Assembly: GCF_000473085.1 (NCBI RefSeq)
Contig: NZ_AXBA01000029.1
Coordinates: forward strand, 26,304 to 90,303
DNA length: 64,000 nucleotides
Source of the DNA: Azorhizobium doebereinerae UFLA1-100
Lineage (GTDB): Bacteria; Pseudomonadota; Alphaproteobacteria; Rhizobiales; Xanthobacteraceae
Direction: 5' to 3'
Shown piece after piece: positions 18,611 to 27,953 of the stretch. The notes under the pieces were generated by a model. The model worked only from the letters and a program-made list of their open reading frames with translations. It ran no database searches and was not told where the DNA came from. How positions within the stretch are numbered: the stretch's first letter is position 1; each line of letters begins with the position of its first letter. The position numbers and the translations under genes are program-made.

Positions 18611-19030
18611 ATGACCGACGTCCCGAACTGGCGCACCGCAGAGGCGCCGAGCCTCGAACAGATGGAGGTGCTGGCCGACGAGGTGTTCACGCGGCTGCCC
18701 GAGCGCTTCCGTCGCCTGTGCACCGGGATCATCATCCGGGTGGAGGACTTCCCCACCGAGGAGGTGCTGGACGAGATGGAGGCGGAGACGCCGTTCGACC
18801 TGCTGGGCCTGTTCCAGGGGGTGGGTCTCGCCCAGGATGAAGCGGTGGCCCAGACCGGACGCCTGCCCAACATGATCTTCCTCTATCGGCGGCCCATTCT
18901 CGATTATTGGGCCGAGCACGAGGAGGCGCTGGGCGCCGTGGTCGCCCATGTGCTCGTGCACGAGATCGGCCACCATTTCGGCCTGTCGGACGCCGACATG
19001 GAGCGCATCGAGGACGCAGCCGACCTGTAG
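18611..19030 (+). CDS. Minimal zincin-like metallopeptidase family protein
   Basis: The 139-residue protein has a compact alpha/beta layout with the zinc motif HExxHxxGxxD at residues 117-127 (HEIGHHFGLSD). This matches the small cytoplasmic minimal-zincin (DUF1025-type) family; no signal peptide is present. Family members have the metalloprotease core, but few substrates are known. GGAG nine bases upstream supports the ATG start. It stands alone between the 39-aa peptide gene and a b561 gene. Confidence 0.85.
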   Translation: MTDVPNWRTAEAPSLEQMEVLADEVFTRLPERFRRLCTGIIIRVEDFPTEEVLDEMEAETPFDLLGLFQGVGLAQDEAVAQTGRLPNMIFLYRRPILDYWAEHEEALGAVVAHVLVHEIGHHFGLSDADMERIEDAADL

Positions 19031-19150
19031 GCCCTCCGCCGCGCCCCGCCCGCGCCCCTGCCGCATCTCGCCGAGCCGTGACATTCCGCCGAATTGCTCC
19101 CGGAGGGAGGAGGGCGTAGAGTGGAATCATTCTAAATTTTGGGGTGCGGG

Positions 19151-19690
19151 ATGGAAACGGTTCACCGATATCCGGCGGCGCTACGCGCCATTCACTGGGT
19201 CACGGTCGCGCTCATCGTGATCGTCTACGGCATCACCTATGCCGAGGGCCTGTTCGAGCGGGGGACGGCGGCGCGGGCCATGGTGTGGTCGCTGCACATT
19301 TCCTTCGGCCTGCTGCTGATCGCCTTTGTCGCCGCGCGCCTGCTGGTCCGCGCCACCGCGCCCATGCCGCCGCCCTCGGCCGCGCTGAGCCCGCTCATCC
19401 ACATGGCGTCCAAGGCGGCCCACGTGCTGCTGTACGTGCTGCTGATCGTCACCCCGCTGGTGGGGGTCTATCTCGCCTTCCTGCGCGGCAACGAGGTGTC
19501 TCTGTTCGGCCTGTTCACCATTCCCTCGCCGGTGCCGGTGGACCGGACCTTCGGCCGCCAGGTGCAGGAGGTGCACGAGTGGCTGGCCAATGCGCTGGTA
19601 CTGGTCGCGCTGGTGCACGCGCTGGCAGCGCTCTGGCATCATTTCATCCGGCGCGACGATGTGCTGCGCCGGATGCTGCCGGGGCATTGA
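19151..19690 (+). CDS. Cytochrome b561 family membrane protein
   Basis: The ATG at 19151 gives 179 residues with four transmembrane helices. Candidate heme-ligand histidines are in RAIHWVTVALI (helix 1), SLHISFGLL (helix 2), SKAAHVLLY (helix 3) and EVHEWLANALV (helix 4), the bacterial di-heme b561 pattern. Such proteins carry electrons between the quinone pool and periplasmic acceptors; some act as superoxide:ubiquinone oxidoreductases. A second b561 gene at 26078 has a YceI partner; this one has none. Confidence 0.9.
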   Translation: METVHRYPAALRAIHWVTVALIVIVYGITYAEGLFERGTAARAMVWSLHISFGLLLIAFVAARLLVRATAPMPPPSAALSPLIHMASKAAHVLLYVLLIVTPLVGVYLAFLRGNEVSLFGLFTIPSPVPVDRTFGRQVQEVHEWLANALVLVALVHALAALWHHFIRRDDVLRRMLPGH

Positions 19691-19878
19691 GACTGCTTTA
19701 TCCGCGCCCGACTTCGGGTTAGAAACAGGACAGACGCGCCGCGGCGATGCCGTGGCGCGAGGCCCTGTGTGTTCCGCACCGCTCTGCGACGCGTGAACCG
19801 CCCCGGGGAGCCGCGCGCCGCGCGGCGGCATCCGCAGGCCGGGCGACAGAAGACTGGATTGAGGAGCCTCCGAGGACC

Positions 19879-20484
19879 ATGGAAAAGTTCACGACGCTGG
19901 AAGGCGTGGCTGCCCCGCTGAAGATTGTGAATGTCGATACCGACATGATCATCCCCAAGCAGTATCTGAAGACCATCAAGCGCACCGGCCTCGGCACCGG
20001 CCTGTTCTCGGAGATGCGTTACAAGGAAGACGGCTCGGAGAATCCCGACTTCGTGCTGAACCAGCCGGCCTATCGCCATGCCAAGGTGCTGGTGGCGGGC
20101 GACAATTTCGGCTGCGGCTCGTCGCGCGAGCATGCCCCCTGGGCGCTGCTCGACTTCGGTATCCGCTGCGTGATCTCCACCTCGTTCGCGGACATTTTCT
20201 ACAACAATTGCTTCAAGAACGGCATTCTGCCGATCGTCGTGTCGCAGAGCGACCTCGACAAACTGTTCGACGATGCCGACCGCGGCGCCAACGCGACGCT
20301 GAGCATCGATCTGGCGGCCCAGGAGATCCACGGTCCCGACGGCGGCACCGTGCATTTCGAGATCGACCCCTTCCGCAAGCGCTGCCTGCTGGAGGGCCTC
20401 GACGACATCGGCCTCACCCTGGAGAAGGGCGAGCAGATCAATGTCTATGAAGGCCGCAAGCATGTGGAGCAGCCCTGGCTCTGA
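19879..20484 (+). CDS. leuD: 3-isopropylmalate dehydratase small subunit
   Basis: The ATG at 19879, with GAGG just upstream, gives 201 residues, exactly the usual LeuD length. Family sequences include [15 protein letters not shown] near the N-terminus and the swivel-domain motif [15 protein letters not shown]. It is the partner of LeuC in the isopropylmalate isomerase of leucine synthesis. The gene is monocistronic: an intrinsic terminator follows at 20509. The 188 bp upstream hold no other gene I can support. Confidence 0.97.
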   Translation: MEKFTTLEGVAAPLKIVNVDTDMIIPKQYLKTIKRTGLGTGLFSEMRYKEDGSENPDFVLNQPAYRHAKVLVAGDNFGCGSSREHAPWALLDFGIRCVISTSFADIFYNNCFKNGILPIVVSQSDLDKLFDDADRGANATLSIDLAAQEIHGPDGGTVHFEIDPFRKRCLLEGLDDIGLTLEKGEQINVYEGRKHVEQPWL

Positions 20485-20508
20485 ACCGGCCGCGCTTCCC
20501 GCTGTCAG

Positions 20509-20536
20509 AAGGCGCCGCTCGCGGCGCCTTTTTTTT
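20509..20536 (+). terminator. Intrinsic terminator of leuD
   Basis: A 10-bp stem (AAGGCGCCGC at 20509-20518 with its complement at 20521-20530) is followed by a run of eight T residues, 25 bp after the leuD stop. With only two unpaired bases at the centre, the innermost pairs must open to form the loop. Confidence 0.93.
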
Positions 20537-20702
20537 CTTTTCCCCGGCGCCTGCCGAAAAAGTTTCCCCTCCGGCATGCGGAAGTCACTGTTCCGCCTTC
20601 GATATTGGCTTAAACTGATCCGCGCCCCCCGCTTCGCGCGCCTGTGGCCTCCTCCCCGGGGGTCGGTGTGCTTCCATCATACCGCTCTCCGGAGGATGTC
20701 CC

Positions 20703-22589
20703 GTGCCTCATGAAACGCCGCTCGTCGCCACCATTGTGGGGGCCATCGTCCTGGCCTTCCTGCTGGGCACGGTGGCGCAACGGCTCCGGGTGTCGCCCCT
20801 CGTGGGCTATCTGATGGCGGGCATCCTGGCCGGCCCCTTCACCCCGGGCTTCACCGCCGATCCCGAGCTGGCTCTGGAACTGGCGGAGATCGGCGTCATC
20901 CTGCTGATGTTCGGCGTCGGGCTGCATTTCTCCCTCGCCGACCTGCTGTCGGTGAAAGCCATCGCCATTCCCGGCGCGGTGGCGCAGATCGCGGTGGCGA
21001 CGCTGCTGGGCATGGGCCTTGCCCATGTCATGGGCTGGAGCCTCGGCGGCGGGCTGGTGTTCGGCCTGGCCCTGTCGGTGGCGAGCACGGTGGTGCTGCT
21101 GCGGGCGCTGCAGGAGCGGCGCATCCTCGAAAGCGAGCAGGGCCGCATCGCGGTGGGCTGGCTGATCGTGGAAGACCTCGCCATGGTGCTGGCGCTTGTA
21201 CTGCTGCCGGCCTTGTCCGAGACGCTGGGCGGCAAGCCCATGGGCAGTTCCCAGGCCGAGATGCTGTTCGGCACCTCCAGCATCGCCGCGACCCTCGGGC
21301 TCACCCTCGCCAAGGTGGCGGCCTTCGTGGTGCTCATGCTGGTGGTCGGGCGGCGCGTCATCCCCTGGCTGCTGGACATGGTGGCCGGCCTCGGCTCGCG
21401 CGAGCTGTTCCGCCTGGCGGTGCTCGCCATCGCGCTGGGCGTCGCCTACGGCTCGGCGAAGATGTTCGACGTTTCCTTCGCGCTCGGCGCCTTCTTCGCC
21501 GGCATGGTGCTGAGCGAATCGCCGCTCTCCCACCGCGCGGCGGAGGAAACGCTGCCGCTGCGCGACGCCTTCGCGGTGATGTTCTTCGTCTCCGTGGGCA
21601 TGCTGGTGGACCCCGGCATTCTCCTGCGCAACCCGCTGCCGCTCCTCGGCACTCTCTTGATCGTGCTGGTCGGCAAGTCGGTCGCCGCCTTCGCGCTGGT
21701 GCGGATGTTCGGCTACGGCAAGAGCACGGCGCTCACCATTTCCGCCAGCCTGGCGCAGGTGGGCGAGTTCTCCTTCATCCTGGCTGCGCTGGGCGTGGAC
21801 CTCGGCTTGCTGCCGCAGGAGGGCAGGGACCTCATCCTTGCCGCCGCCATTCTCTCGATTCTCGCCAACCCCTTCTTTTTCATGGCACTCGACAAGCTGC
21901 GGCCGGTATTGGCCAAGGCCAAGCCCCATGCGGTGGCCGAGCCGACGGCCAGCGTGGTGCTGCCGGTGTCCGAGAAGACGGGCCACACGGTCCTCGTGGG
22001 CTATGGCCGGGTCGGCCGCCTGGTGGCGGCGGGGCTGGAAACCGCGGGTGCGCCCTTCGTGGTCGTCGAGGACCAGGAGGACGCGGTGGAGCAGCTCAAG
22101 GCCGGCGGCGTCGAGGTGATCGCCGCCAATGCCGCGCTGCCCGAGGCGCTCGTCGCGGCGAATGTGGCGGGAGCCCGCCGCCTGATCCTCGCCATTCCCG
22201 ACGGCTTCGAGGCTGCGCGGGTGCTGCGCAAGGCGCGGGCGCTCAACCCCGAGCTCGACATCATCGCCCGCGCCCATTCCGACGCCGAGGTGGAGCATCT
22301 CCGCCTGGGCGGCGCCGGCTTCATCATCATGGGCGAGCGTGAGGTGGCGCGGGGCATGCTGGGCCATGTCTTCGGCCTCGACGGCGCCGCGCGCGAAGCG
22401 TCCCCAGGGGCGGAAACGGGCGCGCCTGCGACCATCATCACCCCGCAGGGCGAGGCGGTGCCGCTGGACGTCGCGGCCCTGCCGGCGGACGACGGGGTGC
22501 TGCCCGATATCGGCGAGGTGCTGGCCGGCACGGCGGACGGGGATAAGCCCGAGCCGCCCAAGGCCCCCGCCGCCACCACGGCGGACTGA
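20703..22589 (+). CDS. Kef/YbaL-type monovalent cation:proton antiporter (CPA2) with RCK domain
   Basis: The GTG at 20703 has GGAGG upstream. The 628-residue protein has about 12 membrane helices of the CPA2 Na+/H+ exchanger domain (VSPLVGYLMAGILAGPFTPGF, ASTVVLLRALQERR, FDVSFALGAFFAGMVLSESPLSHRA), then an RCK/TrkA-N domain beginning HTVLVGYGRVGRLVAAGLE near residue 424. Such proteins export K+ in exchange for protons. The domain order matches KefB/KefC/YbaL; no KefF/KefG ancillary gene is next to it. The last 60 residues are low-complexity. Confidence 0.93.
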   Translation: MPHETPLVATIVGAIVLAFLLGTVAQRLRVSPLVGYLMAGILAGPFTPGFTADPELALELAEIGVILLMFGVGLHFSLADLLSVKAIAIPGAVAQIAVATLLGMGLAHVMGWSLGGGLVFGLALSVASTVVLLRALQERRILESEQGRIAVGWLIVEDLAMVLALVLLPALSETLGGKPMGSSQAEMLFGTSSIAATLGLTLAKVAAFVVLMLVVGRRVIPWLLDMVAGLGSRELFRLAVLAIALGVAYGSAKMFDVSFALGAFFAGMVLSESPLSHRAAEETLPLRDAFAVMFFVSVGMLVDPGILLRNPLPLLGTLLIVLVGKSVAAFALVRMFGYGKSTALTISASLAQVGEFSFILAALGVDLGLLPQEGRDLILAAAILSILANPFFFMALDKLRPVLAKAKPHAVAEPTASVVLPVSEKTGHTVLVGYGRVGRLVAAGLETAGAPFVVVEDQEDAVEQLKAGGVEVIAANAALPEALVAANVAGARRLILAIPDGFEAARVLRKARALNPELDIIARAHSDAEVEHLRLGGAGFIIMGEREVARGMLGHVFGLDGAAREASPGAETGAPATIITPQGEAVPLDVAALPADDGVLPDIGEVLAGTADGDKPEPPKAPAATTAD

Positions 22590-22908
22590 GCGGCGGCCGC
22601 GGGCGGGGCCTTTCGCCTGTGCCCAGCGGGGTGTTCACCGTTGACGCGCGGCCCGCCCAGCCCTATAAGCCGACCCCGAACTCGGGTGGCTGCGCCTCCT
22701 GGGACCCTGCCTTGTTCCCGAGCCGCCCCCGTTACCGGGCCGGCCTTGGAAGCCCCGGTGGCACAGCCACCGGAAGGGTTCGGTCTCAAAAGCAGTTGCC
22801 GGAGCCCGGCGTCGGAAAGCGCGTTGCGGTTTCCAGGCGGTCGGGCTCAAGAACAGACGAAATAGACCAAGCCTTTGGGCAGGGTCGGGAAATCCGGAGA
22901 CAAGACCC
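22590..22908. other. 319-bp intergenic region before rpmH
   Basis: This holds the rpmH promoter (listed separately) and an untranslated leader of about 230 bases ahead of the GTG. I see no ORF with a ribosome-binding site in it. Part of the leader is G/C-rich with short inverted segments, but no terminator with a U-tract. Confidence 0.5.
22641..22669 (+). promoter_or_regulatory. Sigma-70-type promoter of rpmH-rnpA-yidC
   Basis: TTGACG (22641-22646) and TATAAG (22664-22669) are separated by exactly 17 bp, an excellent housekeeping-sigma match and the only good one before the ribosomal protein gene. Confidence 0.75.
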
Positions 22909-23043
22909 GTGAAGCGCACTTACCAACCGAGCAAGCTCGTGCGCAAGCGTCGGCACGGCTTCCGTGCGCGCATGGCGACGAAGAACGGCCGCAAGATCAT
23001 CGCCCTGCGCCGCGCGCACGGCCGCAAGCGCCTGTCCGCGTGA
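22909..23043 (+). CDS. rpmH: 50S ribosomal protein L34
   Basis: A GTG start with GGAGA upstream opens 44 codons, the canonical L34 length. The product begins [20 protein letters not shown] and ends GRKRLSA, an unmistakable, highly basic L34. It heads the conserved rpmH-rnpA-yidC block often found near the chromosomal origin. rnpA begins three bases after the stop. Confidence 0.98.
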   Translation: MKRTYQPSKLVRKRRHGFRARMATKNGRKIIALRRAHGRKRLSA

Positions 23044-23046
23044 GGC

Positions 23047-23442
23047 GTGCCCGCGGAGCTGCCCGTCGTGGATCGTCTCCGCAAGCGTCGTGATTTCCTG
23101 GCCGCCGCCAAGGCTGAGCGAGCCAGCGTCCCGTCCTTCCTTTTGCAGGGGCGGGACCGTCGCGATGAAGCGGAGCCCCGGCTCGGCTTCACGGTGACCA
23201 AGAAGAATGGCAACGCCGTCGTGCGGAATCGCATGCGCCGGCGGCTGCGCGAGGCGGCCCGCCAGGTGCTGCCGCAGACCGGCCGAAACGGCTTCGATTA
23301 CGTTCTGGTGGCCCGCAGCCCTTGTCTCAAGGCGCCCTTCCAGACCTTGGTGCGCGATCTTGAGCGCGCCGTTGCCCGGCTGCATGCCGCGAAAAAATCC
23401 AAAGATTCATCCGCCCCCGCCGACGGAGGCCGCCCGGCATGA
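23047..23442 (+). CDS. rnpA: Ribonuclease P protein component
   Basis: The GTG at 23047 follows the rpmH stop by three bases and gives 131 residues. RnpA features are present: [10 protein letters not shown] near the N-terminus, [25 protein letters not shown] in the middle (the RNR motif that contacts P RNA) and a basic C-terminal tail. It binds the RNase P RNA and helps mature tRNA 5' ends. Its stop overlaps the yidC start as ATGA; no yidD gene intervenes. Confidence 0.96.
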   Translation: MPAELPVVDRLRKRRDFLAAAKAERASVPSFLLQGRDRRDEAEPRLGFTVTKKNGNAVVRNRMRRRLREAARQVLPQTGRNGFDYVLVARSPCLKAPFQTLVRDLERAVARLHAAKKSKDSSAPADGGRPA

Positions 23443-25262
23443 CCGACAATCGCAACATGTTCATCGCCATCGGGCTGTCCCTGGCGATCCTGATCGGGTG
23501 GCAATATTTCTACGCGCTGCCGCAGGCCGAGAAGCAGCGCCAGGTGCAGGCGCAGCAGCAGGCCGCCCAGCAGAGCCAGACGCCGCCGGTCACCGCGTCC
23601 GAAACCACCACGCAGCCCGACGCCGCGCCTTCCGCGCCCGGCGCGCAGCAGACCGCCCCGCGCGCGGCGACCAGGGCGCAGGCTCTTGCCGCGAGCCCCC
23701 GCGTCCTCATCGAGACCCCGCGCGTGAAGGGCTCGATCTCGCTGCGCGGCGCCCGCGCCGACGACCTCTCGCTGTCCGACTATCGCGAGACGGTGGATCC
23801 CAAGAGCCCGAACATCGTGCTTTTGTCGCCGTCCGGCGCGCCTGAGCCCTTCTATGCGGAGTTCGGCTGGACCGCCGCGCCCGGCTCCAACGTGGCGCTG
23901 CCCGGGCCGGACACGCTGTGGACCGCAGAAGCGGGCGCCAAGCTGACGCCGGCGACGCCGCTGACCGTGACCTATGACAACGGCCAGGGCCTGCTGTTCA
24001 AGCGTACCTTCACCATCGACGACCATTACATGTTCACGGTGAAGGACGAGGTGGAGAACAAGGGCACCGCTCCGGCGACGCTCTATCCCTATGCGCTGGT
24101 GTCGCGCCACGGCATGCCGCACACCCAGGGCTTCTACATCCTGCACGAGGGCCTCATCGGCGTGATGGGCGACCACGGCCTGCAGGAAATCACCTACGCC
24201 AAGATGGACGACGCCAAGCCCGCGACCTTCAAGGCTACCGGCGGCTGGCTCGGCATCACCGACAAATATTGGGCGGCGACCGTCATTCCCGACCAGAAGG
24301 TGGCGGTGGATTCCCGCTTCTCCTCCAGCATGCTCGGGCAGACCCGCACCTTCCAGGCGGACTATCTGGCCGCCGCGCAGACTGTGGCGCCCGGCGCCAG
24401 CATCGCCTCGCAGTCCCGCCTGTTCGCCGGCGCCAAGGAAGTGGCGGTGGTGGACGGCTATGAGAAGCAGTACGGCATCGACCGCTTTGACCTGCTGATC
24501 GACTGGGGCTGGTTCTATTTCATCACCAAGCCGCTCTTCCTGGTCATCGACTGGATCTACAAGCTGGTCGGCAACTTCGGTGTCGCGATCCTGATCGTCA
24601 CCGTGCTGCTCAAGGGCCTGTTCTTCCCGCTGGCCAGCAAGTCCTACGCCTCGATGGCGAAGATGAAGGCGCTGCAGCCGGAGATGGTCGCCATCCGCGA
24701 GCGCTATGCGGACGACAAGGTCAAGCAGCAGCAAGCGACCATGGAGCTGTACAAGAAGGAGAAGATCAATCCGGTGGCGGGCTGCCTGCCCATCGTGATC
24801 CAGATCCCGGTCTTCTTCGCGCTCTACAAGGTGCTGTTCGTCACCATCGAGATGCGGCAGGCGCCGTTCTTCGGCTGGATCCGCGACCTGTCCGCGCCCG
24901 ATCCGACCACGGTGTTCAACCTGTTCGGCCTCATCCCCTGGGATCCGAGCGTGGTGCCGGTGCTCGGCCCCTACATGATGCTCGGCGCCTGGCCGCTCAT
25001 CATGGGCGTGACCATGTGGGTGCAGATGAAGCTGAACCCGGCCCCGCCGGATCCGACCCAGCAGATGATTTTCAACTACATGCCGATCATCTTCACCTTC
25101 ATGCTGGCCCATTTCGCCGCCGGCCTGGTGATCTACTGGGCCTGGAACAACACCCTCTCGGTGCTCCAGCAGGCCGCGATCATGAAGCGGCACGGGGTGA
25201 GGATCGAATTGTGGGACAATATCCGCGGTGCCTTCCGCAAGAAGGCCCCGGCCAAGGGCTGA
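23439..25262 (+). CDS. yidC: Membrane protein insertase YidC
   Basis: This 607-residue insertase has an N-terminal membrane anchor ([18 protein letters not shown]), a Gln/Ala/Pro-rich linker, a large periplasmic beta-domain (about residues 80-340) and the conserved C-terminal core with [58 protein letters not shown] and the last helices around [21 protein letters not shown]. It inserts and folds inner-membrane proteins alone or with SecYEG. A strong terminator 23 bp downstream separates it from the YceI gene. Confidence 0.97.
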   Translation: MTDNRNMFIAIGLSLAILIGWQYFYALPQAEKQRQVQAQQQAAQQSQTPPVTASETTTQPDAAPSAPGAQQTAPRAATRAQALAASPRVLIETPRVKGSISLRGARADDLSLSDYRETVDPKSPNIVLLSPSGAPEPFYAEFGWTAAPGSNVALPGPDTLWTAEAGAKLTPATPLTVTYDNGQGLLFKRTFTIDDHYMFTVKDEVENKGTAPATLYPYALVSRHGMPHTQGFYILHEGLIGVMGDHGLQEITYAKMDDAKPATFKATGGWLGITDKYWAATVIPDQKVAVDSRFSSSMLGQTRTFQADYLAAAQTVAPGASIASQSRLFAGAKEVAVVDGYEKQYGIDRFDLLIDWGWFYFITKPLFLVIDWIYKLVGNFGVAILIVTVLLKGLFFPLASKSYASMAKMKALQPEMVAIRERYADDKVKQQQATMELYKKEKINPVAGCLPIVIQIPVFFALYKVLFVTIEMRQAPFFGWIRDLSAPDPTTVFNLFGLIPWDPSVVPVLGPYMMLGAWPLIMGVTMWVQMKLNPAPPDPTQQMIFNYMPIIFTFMLAHFAAGLVIYWAWNNTLSVLQQAAIMKRHGVRIELWDNIRGAFRKKAPAKG

Positions 25263-25284
25263 GACGATCTGGGACGCTGACGAG

Positions 25285-25315
25285 AAAGGGCCGCGCATCG
25301 CGCGGCCCTTTTTTA
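25285..25315 (+). terminator. Intrinsic terminator of yidC
   Basis: A 12-bp stem (AAAGGGCCGCGC at 25285-25296 with its complement at 25300-25311) with a three-base loop is followed by further T residues. Confidence 0.93.
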
Positions 25316-25508
25316 TTGCCGCGCTCATGACGTCCGCGTGAGCGGGGCATCCGGCGGCGAGCGCCAGCGTAAGAGGGGAGGGCGCGCACTTTCCTACCCC
25401 CTCGGGGGCGGGAGAGGGACGGGTGCCATCGCGGGAGGCTTTGACCTGCGCGGCGCGCCCATTCCGGGACATGGCTCCCACTGACCGTCGAGCTTGCAGG
25501 AGGTCGCC

Positions 25509-26081
25509 ATGCCGTCCTTCCCACGTCTATTGTCCGCTCTGCCGCTTGGTTTTGCGGTCCTCGCCCTGGCGGCGCCCGGCGCCCGCGCCGAGACCTACCG
25601 CATCGATCCGGCGCATACGCAGATCCGCTTCGAGGTGGGCGCGCAGGGCTACCCCGTGACCAAAGGGGTCTTCCGGCGCTTCACCTCGAACCTGGCCGTC
25701 GATTTCGACACGCCCGCCCGCAGCAAGGTGAGCTTTCACGTGGCCGCCGGTTCGCTGGAGACCGGGACGCCGGTGCTCGATGCCTATGTGCGCGGCCCGG
25801 TCTTTCTCGATGCGGACCGCTTTCCCGAGGTGATGTTCGAGTCCGCCGCCGTGGAGAAGCTGGACGACCATCGGGTCCGGGTCAGCGGGGTCCTGACCCT
25901 GATGGGCGTCAGCCATGCCGAGACGTTCCTGGTGGACGTGAACCGCGCCACCGGCACGGCCTCTCTCAGCCTTTCCGCCGAGGGACGCATCCATCGCTCG
26001 GACTTCGGCATGGTGGCAGGGCTGCCGCTCATCTCCGACGACGTGGCGATCACCGTCGCCACGCTGGCCGATCAGCCATGA
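25509..26081 (+). CDS. YceI-family periplasmic protein
   Basis: AGGAG six bases upstream supports the ATG at 25509. The 190-residue protein has a signal peptide (about residues 1-28, ending APGARA) and the YceI lipocalin-like barrel: ETYRIDPAHTQIRFEVG, FLDADRFPEVMFES and LTLMGVSHAETFLVD. YceI proteins bind isoprenoid quinone-like lipids in a closed pocket. Its stop overlaps the next b561 gene as ATGA, a frequent pairing suggesting a joint periplasmic quinone/electron-transfer role. The pair lies between yidC and engB. Confidence 0.92.
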   Translation: MPSFPRLLSALPLGFAVLALAAPGARAETYRIDPAHTQIRFEVGAQGYPVTKGVFRRFTSNLAVDFDTPARSKVSFHVAAGSLETGTPVLDAYVRGPVFLDADRFPEVMFESAAVEKLDDHRVRVSGVLTLMGVSHAETFLVDVNRATGTASLSLSAEGRIHRSDFGMVAGLPLISDDVAITVATLADQP

Positions 26082-26617
26082 CCGCGGCCGTGCGGCGGTG
26101 GAGCCTGCCGCTGCGGGCGCTGCACTGGATCATGGCCGCGCTGATCCTGGGGCTGCTGGCCTTGGGTTTGCTGATGACGCACCTGCGGTTCGACCTCGGC
26201 ACCACCTTCGCGCTCTACCAGTGGCACAAGTCCATCGGCGTCGTCGTGCTGTTGCTGTGGGGCGTCCGGCTGGGGACGCGAGCAGCATGGCCGGCACCGC
26301 CGGAGGAGACACCGGCCGGATGGCAGCGCGCTGCCGCTCGCGGCACGCATCTGCTGCTCTACGGCCTGATGCTGGCACTGCCGCTCAGCGGCTGGATGCT
26401 CGCCTCCGCCTCGCCGCTGCATCTGCCGACACGGCCGTTCAACCTGTTCACCCTGCCCGACCTCGTGACGGCGGGGCCCCGCCTCTTCGCGGCCCTGGAA
26501 GGGGTGCATGCCGCCCTGGCCTACGGCCTGCTGGCGCTGGTGGCGGTGCATGTGGCGGGCGCGCTCAAGCATCGCTTCGTCGACCGCGACGGGGTGATGG
26601 CCCGCATGGGGTTCTGA
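26078..26617 (+). CDS. Cytochrome b561 family protein paired with YceI
   Basis: The 179-residue protein has four membrane helices with likely heme-ligand histidines in RALHWIMAALIL, QWHKSIGVVVLL, RGTHLLLYGLM and EGVHAALAYGLL. It is translationally coupled to the upstream yceI gene. It resembles the b561 at 19151 in layout but the two are clearly diverged. A di-heme b561 would exchange electrons with membrane quinones; whether the coupled YceI supplies a quinone is inference. Confidence 0.92.
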   Translation: MTAAVRRWSLPLRALHWIMAALILGLLALGLLMTHLRFDLGTTFALYQWHKSIGVVVLLLWGVRLGTRAAWPAPPEETPAGWQRAAARGTHLLLYGLMLALPLSGWMLASASPLHLPTRPFNLFTLPDLVTAGPRLFAALEGVHAALAYGLLALVAVHVAGALKHRFVDRDGVMARMGF

Positions 26618-26706
26618 CGGCGGCTGGGGCCGGGGCGGGGCGCCCCGGCCGTGGGAGCCCGCCGTCTTGCGCTTGCGCGGAGCGGAGCGGCGGACCATAA
26701 GCGGGC

Positions 26707-27384
26707 ATGACCGACACACGCGCGACCGAAACCCCATCCGACGAGCCGGAGGCTGTCGACCCCTTCCTGGAAAAGGGGCGGCTGCTGTTCGCTGCGGAAT
26801 GGCGCTTCATCACCGCCGCGCCGACGGTGGAGTTCCTGCCTCCCATGGAGGGGATGGAGATCGCCTTGGCCGGGCGCTCCAATGTGGGCAAGTCGAGCCT
26901 CGTCAATGCGCTGACCGGCCGCAACTCTCTGGCCCGCACCTCGGTGACGCCGGGCCGCACCCAGGAACTGATCTTCTTCCGGGTCGGCCCGGAACTGACG
27001 CTCGTGGACATGCCCGGTTACGGCTTCGCCAAGGCGCCGAAGGACAAGGTGGACGCCTGGGTGCGCACCATCCGTTCCTACCTCAGGGGGCGGGTCAACC
27101 TGGCGCGGGTGTTCGTTCTCATCGATGCCCGCCACGGCATCAAGCCGGTGGACGAGGAGATTCTCGATCTCCTGGACAAGGCGGCGGTGTCCTACGCCAT
27201 CGTGCTGACGAAGGCCGACCAGGTGAAGCCGACGGATTTCGTGACCCGCCTTGCCGAGACGCGGGAAAAGATCCGCCGCCGGCCGGCGGCCTATCCGGAG
27301 ATCTTCCCGACCTCCAGCCACACGGGGGCGGGGCTGCCCGAACTGCGCGCCGCCGTGGCGCGGCTGATCGCCGAGCGGACCTGA
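26707..27384 (+). CDS. engB: EngB/YihA ribosome-assembly GTPase
   Basis: The 225-residue protein has an N-terminal extension of about 50 residues, then G1 [10 protein letters not shown]2 [10 protein letters not shown]3 [11 protein letters not shown]4 LTKADQ and G5 TSSHTG. It belongs to the TrmE-Era-EngA-YihA GTPases and is needed for large-subunit maturation. In many rhizobia engB directly follows yidC and precedes argB; here a YceI/b561 pair intervenes and argB is absent downstream. Confidence 0.95.
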   Translation: MTDTRATETPSDEPEAVDPFLEKGRLLFAAEWRFITAAPTVEFLPPMEGMEIALAGRSNVGKSSLVNALTGRNSLARTSVTPGRTQELIFFRVGPELTLVDMPGYGFAKAPKDKVDAWVRTIRSYLRGRVNLARVFVLIDARHGIKPVDEEILDLLDKAAVSYAIVLTKADQVKPTDFVTRLAETREKIRRRPAAYPEIFPTSSHTGAGLPELRAAVARLIAERT

Positions 27385-27676
27385 CGCCGGCGCGCGAGGA
27401 TAGCTATGGCCTGCGTCAGCCCGGCAGGATAATGCGCGCGAAACGGCCGGTGCCCGGCCGCTGCGCCCGGTGGCGCTGCCCGATCCTGCGGAATTGTCGA
27501 TGGCGGGGCAGGGAAGACCTGAGCCTGGACCGGCCCGACGAATGCCTGGAATGATCTCTGGCCCTGGGCCCGGCGATTGCCCGTCTTCCAGGCGAGCGGT
27601 GCTCGAGAGCCTGGATCTGAAAAGGGATCCGGCGCCGCCCACGTTCCCCTCGGGCCGGCGCCTGGAACCTTCGCGG

Positions 27677-27868
27677 TCAGCGCCGCTTGGTTTCTTCCTG
27701 CATGAGGGCTTCGGTGGCCGCGATGGCCCCTTCCAGCTCGGAAATCTTCCGGAGCGCCCCGTCTGACGGAAGCGTTGCAGTCGTCGCGGCAGTGAGAAGC
27801 AGATCCCGCTGCGCGACTTTCAGTCTGTGGAGGAGGCCTTTTAGATCCGCCTCGGCACTTTGAGCCAT
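27677..27868 (-). CDS. 63-residue predicted alpha-helical protein
   Basis: An ATG at 27868 with GGGAG ten bases upstream opens 63 codons. The product (start MAQSAEADLKGLLHRLKVAQ) is predicted mostly helical, with heptad-like leucine spacing and a basic C-terminus (EETKRR). A longer frame to 28045 would overlap the cold-shock gene. It lies 85 bp downstream of that gene on the same strand and may share its transcript. I recognise no family. Confidence 0.55.
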   Translation of the reverse strand: MAQSAEADLKGLLHRLKVAQRDLLLTAATTATLPSDGALRKISELEGAIAATEALMQEETKRR

Positions 27869-27953
27869 GTAACGCCGAACTCCCAAAACACAGGAACGGA
27901 CGCCACCTGCGACGGCGGCGTCCGTTCCCGAACTCAAGTCGATGCTGGGCCGA

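Noticed and set aside
20610..22367. A 585-codon minus-strand frame antisense to the Kef-type antiporter.
   Set aside because: Low-complexity product and no ribosome-binding site; the antiporter frame has clear membrane helices and an RCK domain.
23298..25481. A 727-codon minus-strand frame antisense to rnpA and yidC.
   Set aside because: The essential yidC and rnpA are unmistakable; the antisense product has no recognisable domain.
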